DNA of 64,000 nt from Eubacteriales bacterium (lineage in GTDB: Bacteria > Bacillota > Clostridia > Lachnospirales > Lachnospiraceae). The position numbers and the translations under genes are program-made. This document shows positions 28,647 to 37,714 of this stretch, one piece after another. The DNA lies in assembly GCA_030533235.1 (NCBI GenBank), contig JAUNJN010000003.1:48666-112665 (forward strand). The letters run 5' to 3'. Numbering within the stretch: the first letter of the stretch is position 1; every line of letters starts with the position of its first letter. A model generated the notes under the pieces. The model was not told the DNA's origin, made no database searches, and saw nothing but the letters and a program-made list of their open reading frames with translations.

Positions 28647-28706
28647 AATCTTTGTACTCCTAACATTTTATTCGGAGAGCAATCACATGCCATCCATACG
28701 CGTAGT

Positions 28707-28735
28707 ATTATACAACATTCGACAAAACAAAACAA
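28707..28735 (-). promoter_or_regulatory. Sigma-A-like promoter of the small lipoprotein gene
   Basis: Minus-strand TTGTTT (28735-28730), 17-base spacer, TATAAT (28712-28707), 61 bases before the start codon and directly after the trmD stop. Confidence 0.65.
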
Positions 28736-28742
28736 GCCTTCA

Positions 28743-29531
28743 TTACGTTTCATCCGCGTCATTTTTTTTCTTTTTCCGGAACTTCTTTTGTTGTTTTTTG
28801 ATATATGTCTTATATACTTCCGAATCGGAATTTACATATGTCTCATACAAATCCGGTCGGCGCTCTTTTGTTCGCTCAAGTGACATCTCATATCTCCAAT
28901 CCGCAATATTTTTATGATGTCCCGAAAGCAGTACATCGGGCACCTTTCTATTATGCCAAACCTCCGGTCTTGTGTATTGCGGATATTCGAGAAGTCCATC
29001 GTAAAACGATTCATACAATGCACTTTCATCACATCCCAAAACGCCCGGTATCAGACGACTCACCGCATCAATTATCATCATAGCCGGAAGTTCCCCACCG
29101 GTAAGAACAAAATCACCAATCGATACATAATCGGTCACTATTTCCTCCAATACCCGCTCGTCAATGCCCTCGTAATGTCCACAAAGGAGGACAAGCTCTT
29201 CCTCCTTAGCAAGCTCTTCCGCCATCTTTTGGGAAAATCTCGTTCCCTGCGGCGTCATATATAACACACGCGGTTTCTTTTTACACGAAATATCTTCATC
29301 TCCATTTACAATCGACTGATATGCACGGTAAACCGGTTCCGGCTGCATAAGCATGCCTGCACCGCCGCCATATGTATAGTCATCGACATGCCTGTATTTA
29401 TTGTCCGAAAAATCTCTGATATTGACCGGCTGAATCCGGATAATTCCTTTTTCCATCGCCCGACCGGTAATACTCTCTGACAACCCATTCATCACCATAT
29501 CCGGAAACAACGTCATAATGTGAAATTTCAT
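28743..29531 (-). CDS. trmD: tRNA (guanine-N1)-methyltransferase
   Basis: Methylates G37 of tRNAs reading CNN-type codons, preventing frameshifts. 262 aa SPOUT enzyme with the trefoil-knot segments YMTPQGTRF, LLCGHYEGIDERV and IGDFVLTGGELPA, plus a C-terminal helical domain with SGHHKNIADWR. It overlaps rimM by 4 bases (ATGA). In many Firmicutes rplS follows; here the next gene is an unrelated lipoprotein, so rplS must be elsewhere. Confidence 0.97.
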   Translation of the reverse strand: MKFHIMTLFPDMVMNGLSESITGRAMEKGIIRIQPVNIRDFSDNKYRHVDDYTYGGGAGMLMQPEPVYRAYQSIVNGDEDISCKKKPRVLYMTPQGTRFSQKMAEELAKEEELVLLCGHYEGIDERVLEEIVTDYVSIGDFVLTGGELPAMMIIDAVSRLIPGVLGCDESALYESFYDGLLEYPQYTRPEVWHNRKVPDVLLSGHHKNIADWRYEMSLERTKERRPDLYETYVNSDSEVYKTYIKKQQKKFRKKKKNDADET

Positions 29532-30040
29532 TCGTCTAACATTCCCTTCATCAATCGAACAACGATTTTTTCCTGTTCCAAATCCATATCAAGCACACAG
29601 TCCGGTATGACCGGAAGTAACAATTCTTTTCCATCCGTCATGGCTACAACAAATACGTCGTTGGCTCCGGTCTGCAACACATCCTGTAATACCCCAAGAG
29701 TTTTTCCGTGCTCATCCAGCACTGATGCACCGATTGCATCGGCAATATAATATTCATTTTCCTCTAACGCAACTGCATTTTCTCTCGTGACATATATTTC
29801 ACAACCCTTATATTTTTCAATTTGATTGATATCTGTATATCCTTTGAATGACAAAATGACCATATTCTTAAAATATCTGCAGGTGTTTTTTTCAACTGCC
29901 ACGTCACCCTGCTTTGTGCGAATCACACATTCCTTTAACGTTTCAAACCTTTTCGGGTCATCGGTTGTCGGGAACACCTTGACTTCACCCTTTAATCCAT
30001 GTGTCGAAGCTATCACACCGATTCTAAACATAGTTTCCAT
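29528..30040 (-). CDS. rimM: 16S rRNA processing protein RimM
   Basis: 170 aa from the ATG at 30040, 7 bases after AGGAGA; a longer frame to 30106 has no ribosome site. The N-terminal domain begins FRIGVIASTHGLKGEVKVFP and the C-terminal PRC-barrel contains LGVLQDVLQTGANDVFVV. It acts in 30S maturation with S19 and is usually linked to trmD, as here. Confidence 0.95.
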   Translation of the reverse strand: METMFRIGVIASTHGLKGEVKVFPTTDDPKRFETLKECVIRTKQGDVAVEKNTCRYFKNMVILSFKGYTDINQIEKYKGCEIYVTRENAVALEENEYYIADAIGASVLDEHGKTLGVLQDVLQTGANDVFVVAMTDGKELLLPVIPDCVLDMDLEQEKIVVRLMKGMLDE

Positions 30041-30108
30041 TATATTCTCCTTTGCTAAAAAGCAAAGGGGCTGTTCGCAATTTGCATGCACAACAACCCC
30101 ATTCAAAA

Positions 30109-30336
30109 TTATTTGATGTCTACAACGACCTTCTTATCACTCTTCGATGATGCTGCCTTTACAACCGTACGAATCGACTTTGCAATACGACCTTGCTTAC
30201 CGATCACTTTACCCATATCATCCGGAGCAACCTTCAGTTCAATTGTAATGGTATCTTCCTCGACTGTCTCAATGACAACAACTTCGTCAGGGTAATCAAC
30301 GAGGGATTTTGCAATAATTTCAACTAATTCCTTCAT
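30109..30336 (-). CDS. khpA: KH-domain RNA-binding protein KhpA (YlqC)
   Basis: 75 aa single KH domain with the nucleic-acid loop GKVIGKQGR. KhpA partners with KhpB/EloR as a small RNA-binding protein affecting cell division and translation in Firmicutes. Its place between rpsP and rimM is the canonical one. Confidence 0.94.
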   Translation of the reverse strand: MKELVEIIAKSLVDYPDEVVVIETVEEDTITIELKVAPDDMGKVIGKQGRIAKSIRTVVKAASSKSDKKVVVDIK

Positions 30337-30355
30337 GATTGGTACCTCCCTTGTC

Positions 30356-30601
30356 TTACTTTTCGATACCTGCCTGCTTGAGTAACTTTGCTACTGTCTC
30401 AGTTGGCTGAGCACCATTTGAAAGCCATTTCTTAGCTGCATCAGCATCAATCTTTACAGCTGCCGGCTCCTGATTTGGATCATATGTTCCAATCTCATCA
30501 ATGAACTTACCATCTCTTGGAGATCTGGAATCTGCAACGATTACTCTATAAAAAGGATGCTTCTTATATCCCATTCTTCTTAATCTGATCTTTACTGCCA
30601 T
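30356..30601 (-). CDS. rpsP: Ribosomal protein S16
   Basis: 81 aa. The N-terminal [20 protein letters not shown] is the S16 signature, followed by [20 protein letters not shown]. The ribosome site AGGAGG is strong. It lies between ffh and khpA. Confidence 0.98.
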   Translation of the reverse strand: MAVKIRLRRMGYKKHPFYRVIVADSRSPRDGKFIDEIGTYDPNQEPAAVKIDADAAKKWLSNGAQPTETVAKLLKQAGIEK

Positions 30602-30659
30602 GTCATTTTCACCTCCTTAGAATTATGAATTATCTATAATAGAAAAACTATTATCAAAC

Positions 30660-32006
30660 TTAAAAACCAAACGGTAATTTGAATCCGCCACGCTTCTTTC
30701 CACCCATCATACCGGACATACGCTTCATCATTTTGCGCGATTCCTCAAACTGCTTTAAGAAACGATTTACCTCGCTAATTTGCACACCGGCACCGTCTGC
30801 AATACGCTTTTTACGACTCGGATTGATCAAATCCGGATTGCTACGCTCCTGTGCTGTCATTGACTGGATGATTGCCTTTGGCATTTTCATGGCATTATCG
30901 TCGATGTCAACATTTTTCAACTGCTTGTTGGAACCAAGTCCCGGAATCATGTTGAGGATGTCTCTGACACCACCCATTTTGTTAATCTGTTCCATCTGCT
31001 CCAAAAAGTCATTAAAATCAAAGGTTGCCTTACGAAGCTTCTGCTCCATTTCCTTTGCTTTTTCTTCATCAATAGCATTTTGAGCCTTCTCAATGAGGCT
31101 CTCCACATCTCCCATACCGAGAATACGGCTCGCCATACGTTCCGGATAAAACTGCTCCAAATCCGTAAGCTTTTCACCCATACCGGCATACAAAATCGGT
31201 TTCCCCGTAACTGCTTTGATGGAAAGCGCCGCACCACCTCGTGTGTCACCATCGAGCTTTGTCAAGATGACTCCGTCAATGCCAATTTTATCATTGAAGG
31301 AGGTCGCAACATTAACTGCATCCTGACCCGTCATGGCATCGACCGTGAGGATTGTGTATGTAACATCAAGTGCCTGCTTAATATCCTCAAGCTCCTGCAT
31401 CATATCTTCGTCTACATGCAAACGTCCGGCTGTATCTAAAAACACAAGGTTCATTCCGTTTTTGCCTGCATGCTCAACCGCTGCTTTTGCAATATTGACC
31501 GGACTGTGTCCGTCTCCCATGGAAAATACCGGAACACCAACCTTTTCACCATTGATTTCCAGCTGTTTAATCGCTGCCGGTCTGTAAACGTCACATGCAA
31601 CCAAAAGAGGCTTTTTCCCTTTATTTTTGAACTGACCTGCAAGCTTGGCAACCGTCGTTGTCTTACCTGCACCCTGAAGACCGCACATCATAATAATCGT
31701 TACTTCGTTCGATGGTAACAGCTTAATTTCCGTTGTCTCGGAACCCATCAGCTTATCCATCTCTTCTTTTACGATCTTAATAACCATCTGTCCCGGATTC
31801 AGTCCCTTTAGAACCTCTTCGCCAACAGCACGTTCGCTTACCGAATTGATAAATTGCTTCACAACCTTAAAATTAACGTCTGCTTCGAGCAATGCACGCT
31901 TAACCTCTTTCATGGCTTCCTTAACGTCCGCCTCAGTCAGCATACCCTTACTTCTCAATTTTTTGAATACATTTTGCAATTTGTCTGTTAAGCTGTCAAA
32001 AGCCAT
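30660..32006 (-). CDS. ffh: Signal recognition particle GTPase Ffh
   Basis: 448 aa. N and G domains with GLQGAGKTTTVAKLA (P-loop), the insertion-box region, DTAGRLHVD and TKLDGDTRGGA. The C-terminal methionine-rich M domain (from about 300) contains SRKKRIADGAG and MMKRMSGMM. It binds SRP RNA and signal peptides and docks with FtsY. It directly follows its partner ylxM. Confidence 0.98.
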   Translation of the reverse strand: MAFDSLTDKLQNVFKKLRSKGMLTEADVKEAMKEVKRALLEADVNFKVVKQFINSVSERAVGEEVLKGLNPGQMVIKIVKEEMDKLMGSETTEIKLLPSNEVTIIMMCGLQGAGKTTTVAKLAGQFKNKGKKPLLVACDVYRPAAIKQLEINGEKVGVPVFSMGDGHSPVNIAKAAVEHAGKNGMNLVFLDTAGRLHVDEDMMQELEDIKQALDVTYTILTVDAMTGQDAVNVATSFNDKIGIDGVILTKLDGDTRGGAALSIKAVTGKPILYAGMGEKLTDLEQFYPERMASRILGMGDVESLIEKAQNAIDEEKAKEMEQKLRKATFDFNDFLEQMEQINKMGGVRDILNMIPGLGSNKQLKNVDIDDNAMKMPKAIIQSMTAQERSNPDLINPSRKKRIADGAGVQISEVNRFLKQFEESRKMMKRMSGMMGGKKRGGFKLPFGF

Positions 32007-32042
32007 ATATTGCCTCCAAATATCTAACGATTCAACCCATAA

Positions 32043-32399
32043 CTAAAACTGTTCAATCAATCTGGCTGTCTTATTGCCAATCTCAGTAATCAACCCATCC
32101 AGATTGTCATCCCGGTTTCGGCTCTGCAATGCATCAATATCCGCTTTAATCGCGGACATCTCTTCTCTCGCATTCACAAACTTTTCAACCAACCGAAGTT
32201 TTGCCTCATACTCTTCTAATATCTTATCGGAGCGCTTCATCATATCGTAGACACCCTGTCTTGATATGCCACACTCTCTCGCAATCTCTGAATAAGACAA
32301 ATCATTCATGACTACATCTTCATAAATCTGTTTCTGATGCTCTGTTAAAAGCTCTCCGTAAAAGTCATATAATAATGATTGTCTGACAATTTTTTCCAT
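32043..32399 (-). CDS. ylxM: YlxM/p13-like SRP-associated helix-turn-helix protein
   Basis: 118 aa from the ATG at 32399 (GGAG 8 bases upstream). Sigma-70 region 4-like helix-turn-helix [21 protein letters not shown], then a coiled-coil tail. YlxM stimulates SRP assembly or GTPase activity in Firmicutes and is encoded before ffh. It is the first gene of the operon. Confidence 0.94.
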   Translation of the reverse strand: MEKIVRQSLLYDFYGELLTEHQKQIYEDVVMNDLSYSEIARECGISRQGVYDMMKRSDKILEEYEAKLRLVEKFVNAREEMSAIKADIDALQSRNRDDNLDGLITEIGNKTARLIEQF

Positions 32400-32454
32400 G
32401 TTGTGCTCTCCATAAAACTGCACCGTAAAGCATTCTCCCTTTACAACCTCTTAA

Positions 32455-32483
32455 ATCTTATAACACAATTTGCATTCTGTCAA
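32455..32483 (-). promoter_or_regulatory. Promoter of the ylxM-ffh-rpsP-khpA-rimM-trmD operon
   Basis: Minus-strand TTGACA (32483-32478), 17-base spacer, TAAGAT (32460-32455), 56 bases before ylxM. Confidence 0.75.
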
Positions 32484-32617
32484 GTGTTTTTTCTTGACAT
32501 CATGTTTTTTCCATTGGATTAAGCTGCCAGACAACTATTTTGCAATACGGACCGATTTTTGCGCATAGATATGTGACTTAAGCATAAATTATAGTAATGC
32601 AAAGAGGTAGCTATATT

Positions 32618-33859
32618 ATGGATCAATCAAACCAGGACACCGGAACACTTATCGTATCTATCACAACCGAAGACGGACTACGTCCAATTCCCGAAGCACA
32701 AATATCGCTTGCAAACACCGGAGAGCCGAACACAACCGTCGATGTTGCAGAAACCGACGAAAGCGGTCGTTCTCCGGAAATCACACTGGAATCCCCACCA
32801 CTTTCCTACAGTATGTCACCGACCGATAATCAGCCATACTCTGAATACAACGTAAAAGTTTCTGCCCCGGGCTTTGACGAACAAATCATAACAGGAATCC
32901 AGATATTTTCCGGAGAAATCGGTATCCAAAATATTACACTGTCTCCATCTACACCGGAACAAGTATATAACCCAATCGTAATCGGCGGTCACACACTTTG
33001 GGAATACTATCCGCCTAAAATTGCTGAAGCCGAAACAAAGCCTTTAAATGAATCGGGCGAAATTGTTTTAAGGCGTGTCGTTGTCCCGGAGACCATCGTT
33101 GTCCATGATGGAGTTCCGACCGACCAGACTGCCGCGAACTATTATGTTCCTTATGCCGAATACATTAAAAATGTCGCCAGTTGCGAAATATATGCCACCT
33201 GGCCGCAAGCTACCATCGAGGCAAATGTTCTTGCCATTATGTCCTTTACCCTAAACAGAGTTTATACGGAATGGTACCGGAACAAAGGATATAATTTTAC
33301 AATTACATCCTCTACTGCTTATGATCACAAATGGATACGGGGAAAAACAATTTATGAAAGCATATCACAAGTCGTTGACAATCTGATTGGCAGCTTTCTC
33401 GCAAGACCAAATATCAAGCAACCGATTCTCACACAATACTGTGACGGTAAACGTGTATCCTGTCCAAACTGGATGAGTCAGTGGGGATCCAAATATCTCG
33501 GCGACGATGGTCTTAGTGCAATAGACATTATACGTTACTACTACGGTAGCGATATGTATATCAATTCTGCAGAAATTGTATCCGGTATACCTGCCTCCTA
33601 CCCGGGTTACGACCTAACCGTCGGTTCTTCCGGAGATGCTGTACTGCAAATTCAAGAACAACTCGCACGAATCCGTCAGGTATATACTGCCATTCCTTCG
33701 CTGACTCCGGATGGAATCTACGGTCCCTTAACCAAAAACGCAGTAACCGCTTTCCAAAAAATCTTTAATCTGCCACAATCCGGAATCGTCGACTATCCAA
33801 CCTGGTACAAAATATCCCAAATCTATGTCGGTGTGACAAAAATCGGCGAAAATGTATAA
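32618..33859 (+). CDS. Spore-type peptidoglycan-binding protein with SpoIID/LytB-like and PG-binding domains
   Basis: 413 aa, no signal peptide. Residues 1-115 form a carboxypeptidase-regulatory-like beta domain (TGTLIVSIT, PIPEAQISLANTGEP). The middle (about 165-315) resembles the SpoIID/LytB amidase-enhancer fold, with YIKNVASCEIYATWP and SFTLNRVYTEWY. The C-terminal ~75 residues are a PG_binding_1 domain with GSSGDAVLQIQEQL and DGIYGPLTKNAVTAFQ. Related proteins are often annotated as spore cortex-lytic proteins. The start is the ATG after AGAGGTAGC. A CATAAATTA at 32583-32591 fits a sigma-K -10 (CATAnnnTA), but no good -35 is seen. It is convergent with the zinc-ribbon gene. Confidence 0.8.
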   Translation: MDQSNQDTGTLIVSITTEDGLRPIPEAQISLANTGEPNTTVDVAETDESGRSPEITLESPPLSYSMSPTDNQPYSEYNVKVSAPGFDEQIITGIQIFSGEIGIQNITLSPSTPEQVYNPIVIGGHTLWEYYPPKIAEAETKPLNESGEIVLRRVVVPETIVVHDGVPTDQTAANYYVPYAEYIKNVASCEIYATWPQATIEANVLAIMSFTLNRVYTEWYRNKGYNFTITSSTAYDHKWIRGKTIYESISQVVDNLIGSFLARPNIKQPILTQYCDGKRVSCPNWMSQWGSKYLGDDGLSAIDIIRYYYGSDMYINSAEIVSGIPASYPGYDLTVGSSGDAVLQIQEQLARIRQVYTAIPSLTPDGIYGPLTKNAVTAFQKIFNLPQSGIVDYPTWYKISQIYVGVTKIGENV

Positions 33860-33862
33860 AAA

Positions 33863-33891
33863 GAAAGCAGAGTATATTATGCTCTGCTTTC
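33863..33891. terminator. Bidirectional terminator between convergent genes
   Basis: Perfect 10-bp stem GAAAGCAGAG (33863-33872)/CTCTGCTTTC (33882-33891), with a T-rich stretch on the plus side and an A-run before the stem that gives TTTTT on the minus side. Confidence 0.85.
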
Positions 33892-33902
33892 CTTTATGAA
33901 TC

Positions 33903-34727
33903 TTAATTTATGTAATCCGGAACAAAAAATGAATAATCAATTGAATCGGTATCAAGATACCATTTACCTTTCAATTCAAAAAACTGAAGTGTTACCTCTC
34001 CTGCGAAATTGAAATCTGTTCCGCCGTTTTTCTTAACAACCGTACCATTCATCGCAAAAGTAACCTTACATCCGTCTTCCAAATATACCATTCTGTTTTT
34101 TTCCGCCTTCAGCATCTCCTGAATCTGATCTAACTCTATACGGTCAATCGTGTTGCGATTAACAACCTTGTTTCCCGAAATAGTAACACTATCCATTCGC
34201 TCAATACAATACTCAGCCTCTTCCAACTGATTATAATACGGCGGCATAATCTCTTTTAATTTACTCTTGTCCTTCGCATTGACAGCTTCCACAAAAACAT
34301 CAATGGCATCATCTACATTATCAACGCCTTCTTTTTTTAGTACAACCTTTGTTACAAACAGATATATGCCAAATGCAAGCGCCAAAACAAATACAACTTT
34401 GATAATATTGCCAATAATCCGTGCGCGATTTTTTTTCTTTTTGTATTCTCCGTCCTCAATATGTGTTTTCGCAAAGGATGTCGGTATGGAGCCTCCATGA
34501 AACGGATCATCTTCCGCATCGTAAACTTCATCATCCTCCGCACGAAGAATATCTGTGTAACCGGACCCCGTACCGATTGTTTGCCCCATCGGATTACCAC
34601 TCTTTCGTTTTTCAGTTTCTGCCTTTAAAGACAGACCACTCGTCGCAATAACAACTGTAGCTCCGCAATCCGGACAAACCAATTCTTTGTCATCAACCTC
34701 ACAGCCACATACATGACATGTCTTCAT
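33903..34727 (-). CDS. Zinc-ribbon membrane protein of unknown function
   Basis: 274 aa from the ATG at 34727 (GGAGGAG upstream). An N-terminal zinc ribbon, C4/C7 and C18/C21 (MKTCHVCGCE, then LVCPDCG), is followed by a long low-complexity acidic linker and one membrane helix at about 110-132. The outer domain of about 140 residues (DDAIDVFVEAVNAKDKSKLKEIM) resembles NTF2/DUF4878-like small extracytoplasmic domains. This architecture is frequent in Clostridia without known function. It is convergent with the spore-type gene. Confidence 0.75.
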   Translation of the reverse strand: MKTCHVCGCEVDDKELVCPDCGATVVIATSGLSLKAETEKRKSGNPMGQTIGTGSGYTDILRAEDDEVYDAEDDPFHGGSIPTSFAKTHIEDGEYKKKKNRARIIGNIIKVVFVLALAFGIYLFVTKVVLKKEGVDNVDDAIDVFVEAVNAKDKSKLKEIMPPYYNQLEEAEYCIERMDSVTISGNKVVNRNTIDRIELDQIQEMLKAEKNRMVYLEDGCKVTFAMNGTVVKKNGGTDFNFAGEVTLQFFELKGKWYLDTDSIDYSFFVPDYIN

Positions 34728-34844
34728 ATAGCCAAACTCCTCCCCCAAATATTTATATATGATAGTATATATGAAAAAACTCGATTATTCAATACCTTCC
34801 TCATATAAATTAAGCAACTTCTGTATACGCATCCCACACCTTAC

Positions 34845-35060
34845 TTATTCTGATTTTTGCGACATTTCCTCGATATCAAGTTCTGTTTCCATCATACGTT
34901 CAAGCAAGGATTCCTGTCTGCTGTTTTCGTCATCAAGAGCAGACTGAATTTCCATCAATCGTTCAAAATTCGATGCAAGGTCCGGATTGAGCATTTCCAT
35001 TTGGAGATTTGCAGCTTTTTCTTCACTTTCAGCAAGCTGTTCTGTGTATTTTTCAAGCTG
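34845..35060 (-). pseudogene. Out-of-frame C-terminal coiled coil of the ABC-F protein
   Basis: Read in the +1 frame directly after an A8 run (35068-35061), the minus strand gives an uninterrupted 71-residue helical extension from QLEKYTEQLAESEEKAANL to MSQKSE and a TAA at 34847. It is Glu/Gln/Leu-rich, as the C-terminal coiled coil of ABC-F ATPases. Seven As instead of eight would fuse it in frame to the preceding gene. So this is a recent one-base insertion, a base-calling error in a homopolymer, or a slippage-controlled extension. Confidence 0.85.
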
Positions 35061-36819
35061 TTTTTTTTAATCGGGATAATATTTTACCCGGATTGTAATA
35101 TTTTGTTTTATCAAATACATCATCCAATGTCGGAACATCATTTGTCTTGCGTGCGGACGCATTTTTCGACATATTTCCAGTTGTTTTCCCTGATACATCC
35201 ATTTGCTTATCTTTTTCAACAAGATAATCAGCATAGTTCATACCATAGAATCGTACTGCTTCGGTCTCAAATGCCAGAATACCGGTTGCCACCCGATCAA
35301 TAAAATAACGGTCATGAGAAACAAACAATACCGTTCCTTCATAGTTGACAAGCATATGTTCAAGTGCTTCTTTCCCAATCAAATCCATATGATTGGTCGG
35401 TTCATCCAAAATGAGAAAGTTCGGCTTTGTATAAAAAATATTACAAAGCTCAAGTCGTACCTTCTCGCCACCTGATAGCTGTCCCATTTTCTTTTCAACG
35501 TCTTCACCGGAAAACATAAATGCCCCAAGTGCACTTCTTACATCATTGCGAAGCAAATCCGGATAAAGACTCCAAAAATAATCCAATACCGTCTGATTTG
35601 GATCAATCTCCTTATTAACGGCCTTGTGCTGATCAAAATATGCATAATCCACATTATTGCCAAAACGGAATGCGCCACCTAATGCCTCGATTTCACCTAC
35701 AACTGTCTTCAAAAGTGTAGACTTACCCTTTCCATTTTCACCAATAATTGCGATTCGCTCTGCCTTCCGAATCGTTGCCGAAACCTCGCTAAGCACACTG
35801 TCATAACCAATCTTAAGCTTATCCAGCACTAAAACATCTGAGTAGCTTTCCCTCGCAGGCCGAAATAAAGCCTTAAAGGTCTTCGTGTCAAAACGTCTAG
35901 GTTTTTCAACCTTGACCATATGCTCAATCACCATTCGTTTCGAACGCGTAGCTGCAACCTTGGTCGGTGTGTTTTTCCATTTCTCAATCCAGGCAGTAAG
36001 CCTGGCAATTTCTTTTTGTTGTGCTTCGTAATCCTTTTCCTGCTTAATTTGTGCTTCTTCCTTAAGCTTCACAAACGAAGAATAATTGCCCGGATATCGT
36101 TTGATATCTCCATATTCAATCTCATATGTGACATCAATCACACGATCCAAAAACATTCGATCATGCGATACAATGACAACCGCACGGTCATAGTTTTTCA
36201 AATAGCCTTCAAGCCATTCTACGGTAGCCATGTCCAAATGGTTCGTCGGTTCATCCAATAAAAGAATATCCGGACGATTCAGCAATAATTGGATAAAAGC
36301 AATTTTTGTCTGTTGACCACCCGAAAAGTTTCCGATTGGCTCATCTAAATCTTCTAATTCGAAACCAAATTTTTGGAACATAGTCTCCATGTCATTTTTC
36401 CAACTGTATCCATGCATGCTTACCATCTTCCGCTGCAAAAAATCATACTCAGATAACAGATTTTTATCATCGGTTTCTTCTAGCATTTTCTCAATTTCCA
36501 TCATTCTTGCTTCACATTCAAACACGTGAAAAAACGCTTTTTTCAACTCATCTCTTACAGGCACGGATCCATCTGTAAAATTAATCTGTCGTAAAATGCC
36601 TATACTTTGCTTTCCGCTCATTGTAATTCCACAGCTTTCATCACTGTCGAGATTGCTCATCTTTATATCGCCTGCGATAAGCTTTAACAGTGTCGTCTTT
36701 CCACAACCGTTTCTACCGACAATTGCAATTTTTTCCGTATCATGAATTTCAAAGTTCACACAATTCAGAATTGTATCAGCTGCATACTGTACAATTGCAT
36801 TTCTAATTTGATATCTCAT
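35053..36819 (-). CDS. ABC-F family ATPase (duplicated ATP-binding cassettes), C-terminus frameshifted
   Basis: 588 aa as read. Cassette 1 has GRNGCGKTTL, signature FSGGQQ and LLLDEPTNHLD; cassette 2 has GENGKGKSTL, LSGGEKVRLEL and LILDEPTNHMD. The linker between them (about 235-310) is the charged ABC-F interdomain arm. No membrane segments. ABC-F proteins act on the ribosome in translation or antibiotic protection; which subgroup this is cannot be told by eye. The frame ends in LKKTA at an A8 run, immediately after which the missing coiled coil continues in another frame (34845-35060). Confidence 0.93.
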   Translation of the reverse strand: MRYQIRNAIVQYAADTILNCVNFEIHDTEKIAIVGRNGCGKTTLLKLIAGDIKMSNLDSDESCGITMSGKQSIGILRQINFTDGSVPVRDELKKAFFHVFECEARMMEIEKMLEETDDKNLLSEYDFLQRKMVSMHGYSWKNDMETMFQKFGFELEDLDEPIGNFSGGQQTKIAFIQLLLNRPDILLLDEPTNHLDMATVEWLEGYLKNYDRAVVIVSHDRMFLDRVIDVTYEIEYGDIKRYPGNYSSFVKLKEEAQIKQEKDYEAQQKEIARLTAWIEKWKNTPTKVAATRSKRMVIEHMVKVEKPRRFDTKTFKALFRPARESYSDVLVLDKLKIGYDSVLSEVSATIRKAERIAIIGENGKGKSTLLKTVVGEIEALGGAFRFGNNVDYAYFDQHKAVNKEIDPNQTVLDYFWSLYPDLLRNDVRSALGAFMFSGEDVEKKMGQLSGGEKVRLELCNIFYTKPNFLILDEPTNHMDLIGKEALEHMLVNYEGTVLFVSHDRYFIDRVATGILAFETEAVRFYGMNYADYLVEKDKQMDVSGKTTGNMSKNASARKTNDVPTLDDVFDKTKYYNPGKILSRLKKTA

Positions 36820-36852
36820 AACATTTATACTTCCTTAGTAAAACAGGCGGAA

Positions 36853-37251
36853 TTATCGTTCTATTTCACCTGTCCAATCAATAATTCCCCCAAACTCAAT
36901 AATGTTCTCATAACCCATCGCAACAAGTTTTTCTGCTGCCTGCTTACTTCTATTCCCACTCCTACAATATACATAAATCACTTGCTTTTTGTTTGTAAGC
37001 ACTGCTGGTTCCACATCAACAATGCTTTCATTTGCTACATTGATTGCACCCGGTATATGCCCTTCGGCAAACTCTTCCGGTGTCCGAACATCCAATATAA
37101 TATAATCGCCACTTTGGGACTCAAAAATTTGTTTTGCTTCTTCCATTGAAATCATTTGATAATCCATCGATTTCGTACCTCCTGACTTTTTATTACATCC
37201 AAACAGAGCAAGAATCATCAAAGCTCCAATCATCATCCATAATCGCTTCAT
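36853..37251 (-). CDS. Rhodanese-domain lipoprotein
   Basis: 132 aa. Signal peptide with lipobox LFGC, then one rhodanese domain with LDVRTPEEFAEGHIPGAINV and the active-site loop YCRSGNRS carrying the catalytic Cys. Anchored outside the membrane, it may handle sulfane sulfur or thiols; the substrate is unknown. The ATG at 37251 has GAGGG 9 bases upstream, overlapping the end of the previous gene, so translation is probably coupled. Confidence 0.88.
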   Translation of the reverse strand: MKRLWMMIGALMILALFGCNKKSGGTKSMDYQMISMEEAKQIFESQSGDYIILDVRTPEEFAEGHIPGAINVANESIVDVEPAVLTNKKQVIYVYCRSGNRSKQAAEKLVAMGYENIIEFGGIIDWTGEIER

Positions 37252-37256
37252 ATGCA

Positions 37257-37655
37257 TCAACCCTCATCACTTACAAGCCAAGTTTTTCCGGTCTCCATAT
37301 CCGGATGAAAATATACACAGATTTCCTGTAGCTTCTCGTCACTTGCAAACATCTTTTTGATCTTTTTTAAGTTGCCTCGATCTGTTGCAATTGCAAGCTT
37401 GATTATGTAATCCTTTAATGCAATCAAATGCATTCTCATCTGCTCTAATACACATACGGTAATATCCGTTTCATACAAATCAATTAGTATACGACGTGGT
37501 TGCTTAGCTCGAATAATAAACTCTTCTTCCTTTTTCATCATATCAAACAAAGCTTCTTCATCATGAAAATAACTTCCATAATGAATCCCATGAAAATAAC
37601 CACCTTTATAATAATACGGACTTAATGCTCCACTTGGTGACTTTCTGATTACCAT
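37257..37655 (-). CDS. Hypothetical cytosolic protein
   Basis: 132 aa, family not recognised. The N-terminus is Tyr/Gly/His-rich (SPYYYKGGYFHGIHYGSYFH). An alpha/beta part follows whose RRILIDLYETDITVCVLEQM and KLAIATDRG recall STAS-like folds. GGGGG lies upstream of the ATG. It sits between the AraC regulator and the rhodanese lipoprotein in the same direction. Confidence 0.6.
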   Translation of the reverse strand: MVIRKSPSGALSPYYYKGGYFHGIHYGSYFHDEEALFDMMKKEEEFIIRAKQPRRILIDLYETDITVCVLEQMRMHLIALKDYIIKLAIATDRGNLKKIKKMFASDEKLQEICVYFHPDMETGKTWLVSDEG

Positions 37656-37714
37656 AACACATCCCCCTTTTCTCCTAAATATTTATCGCACATCGTGCTT
37701 CTTTATTAATTCAT

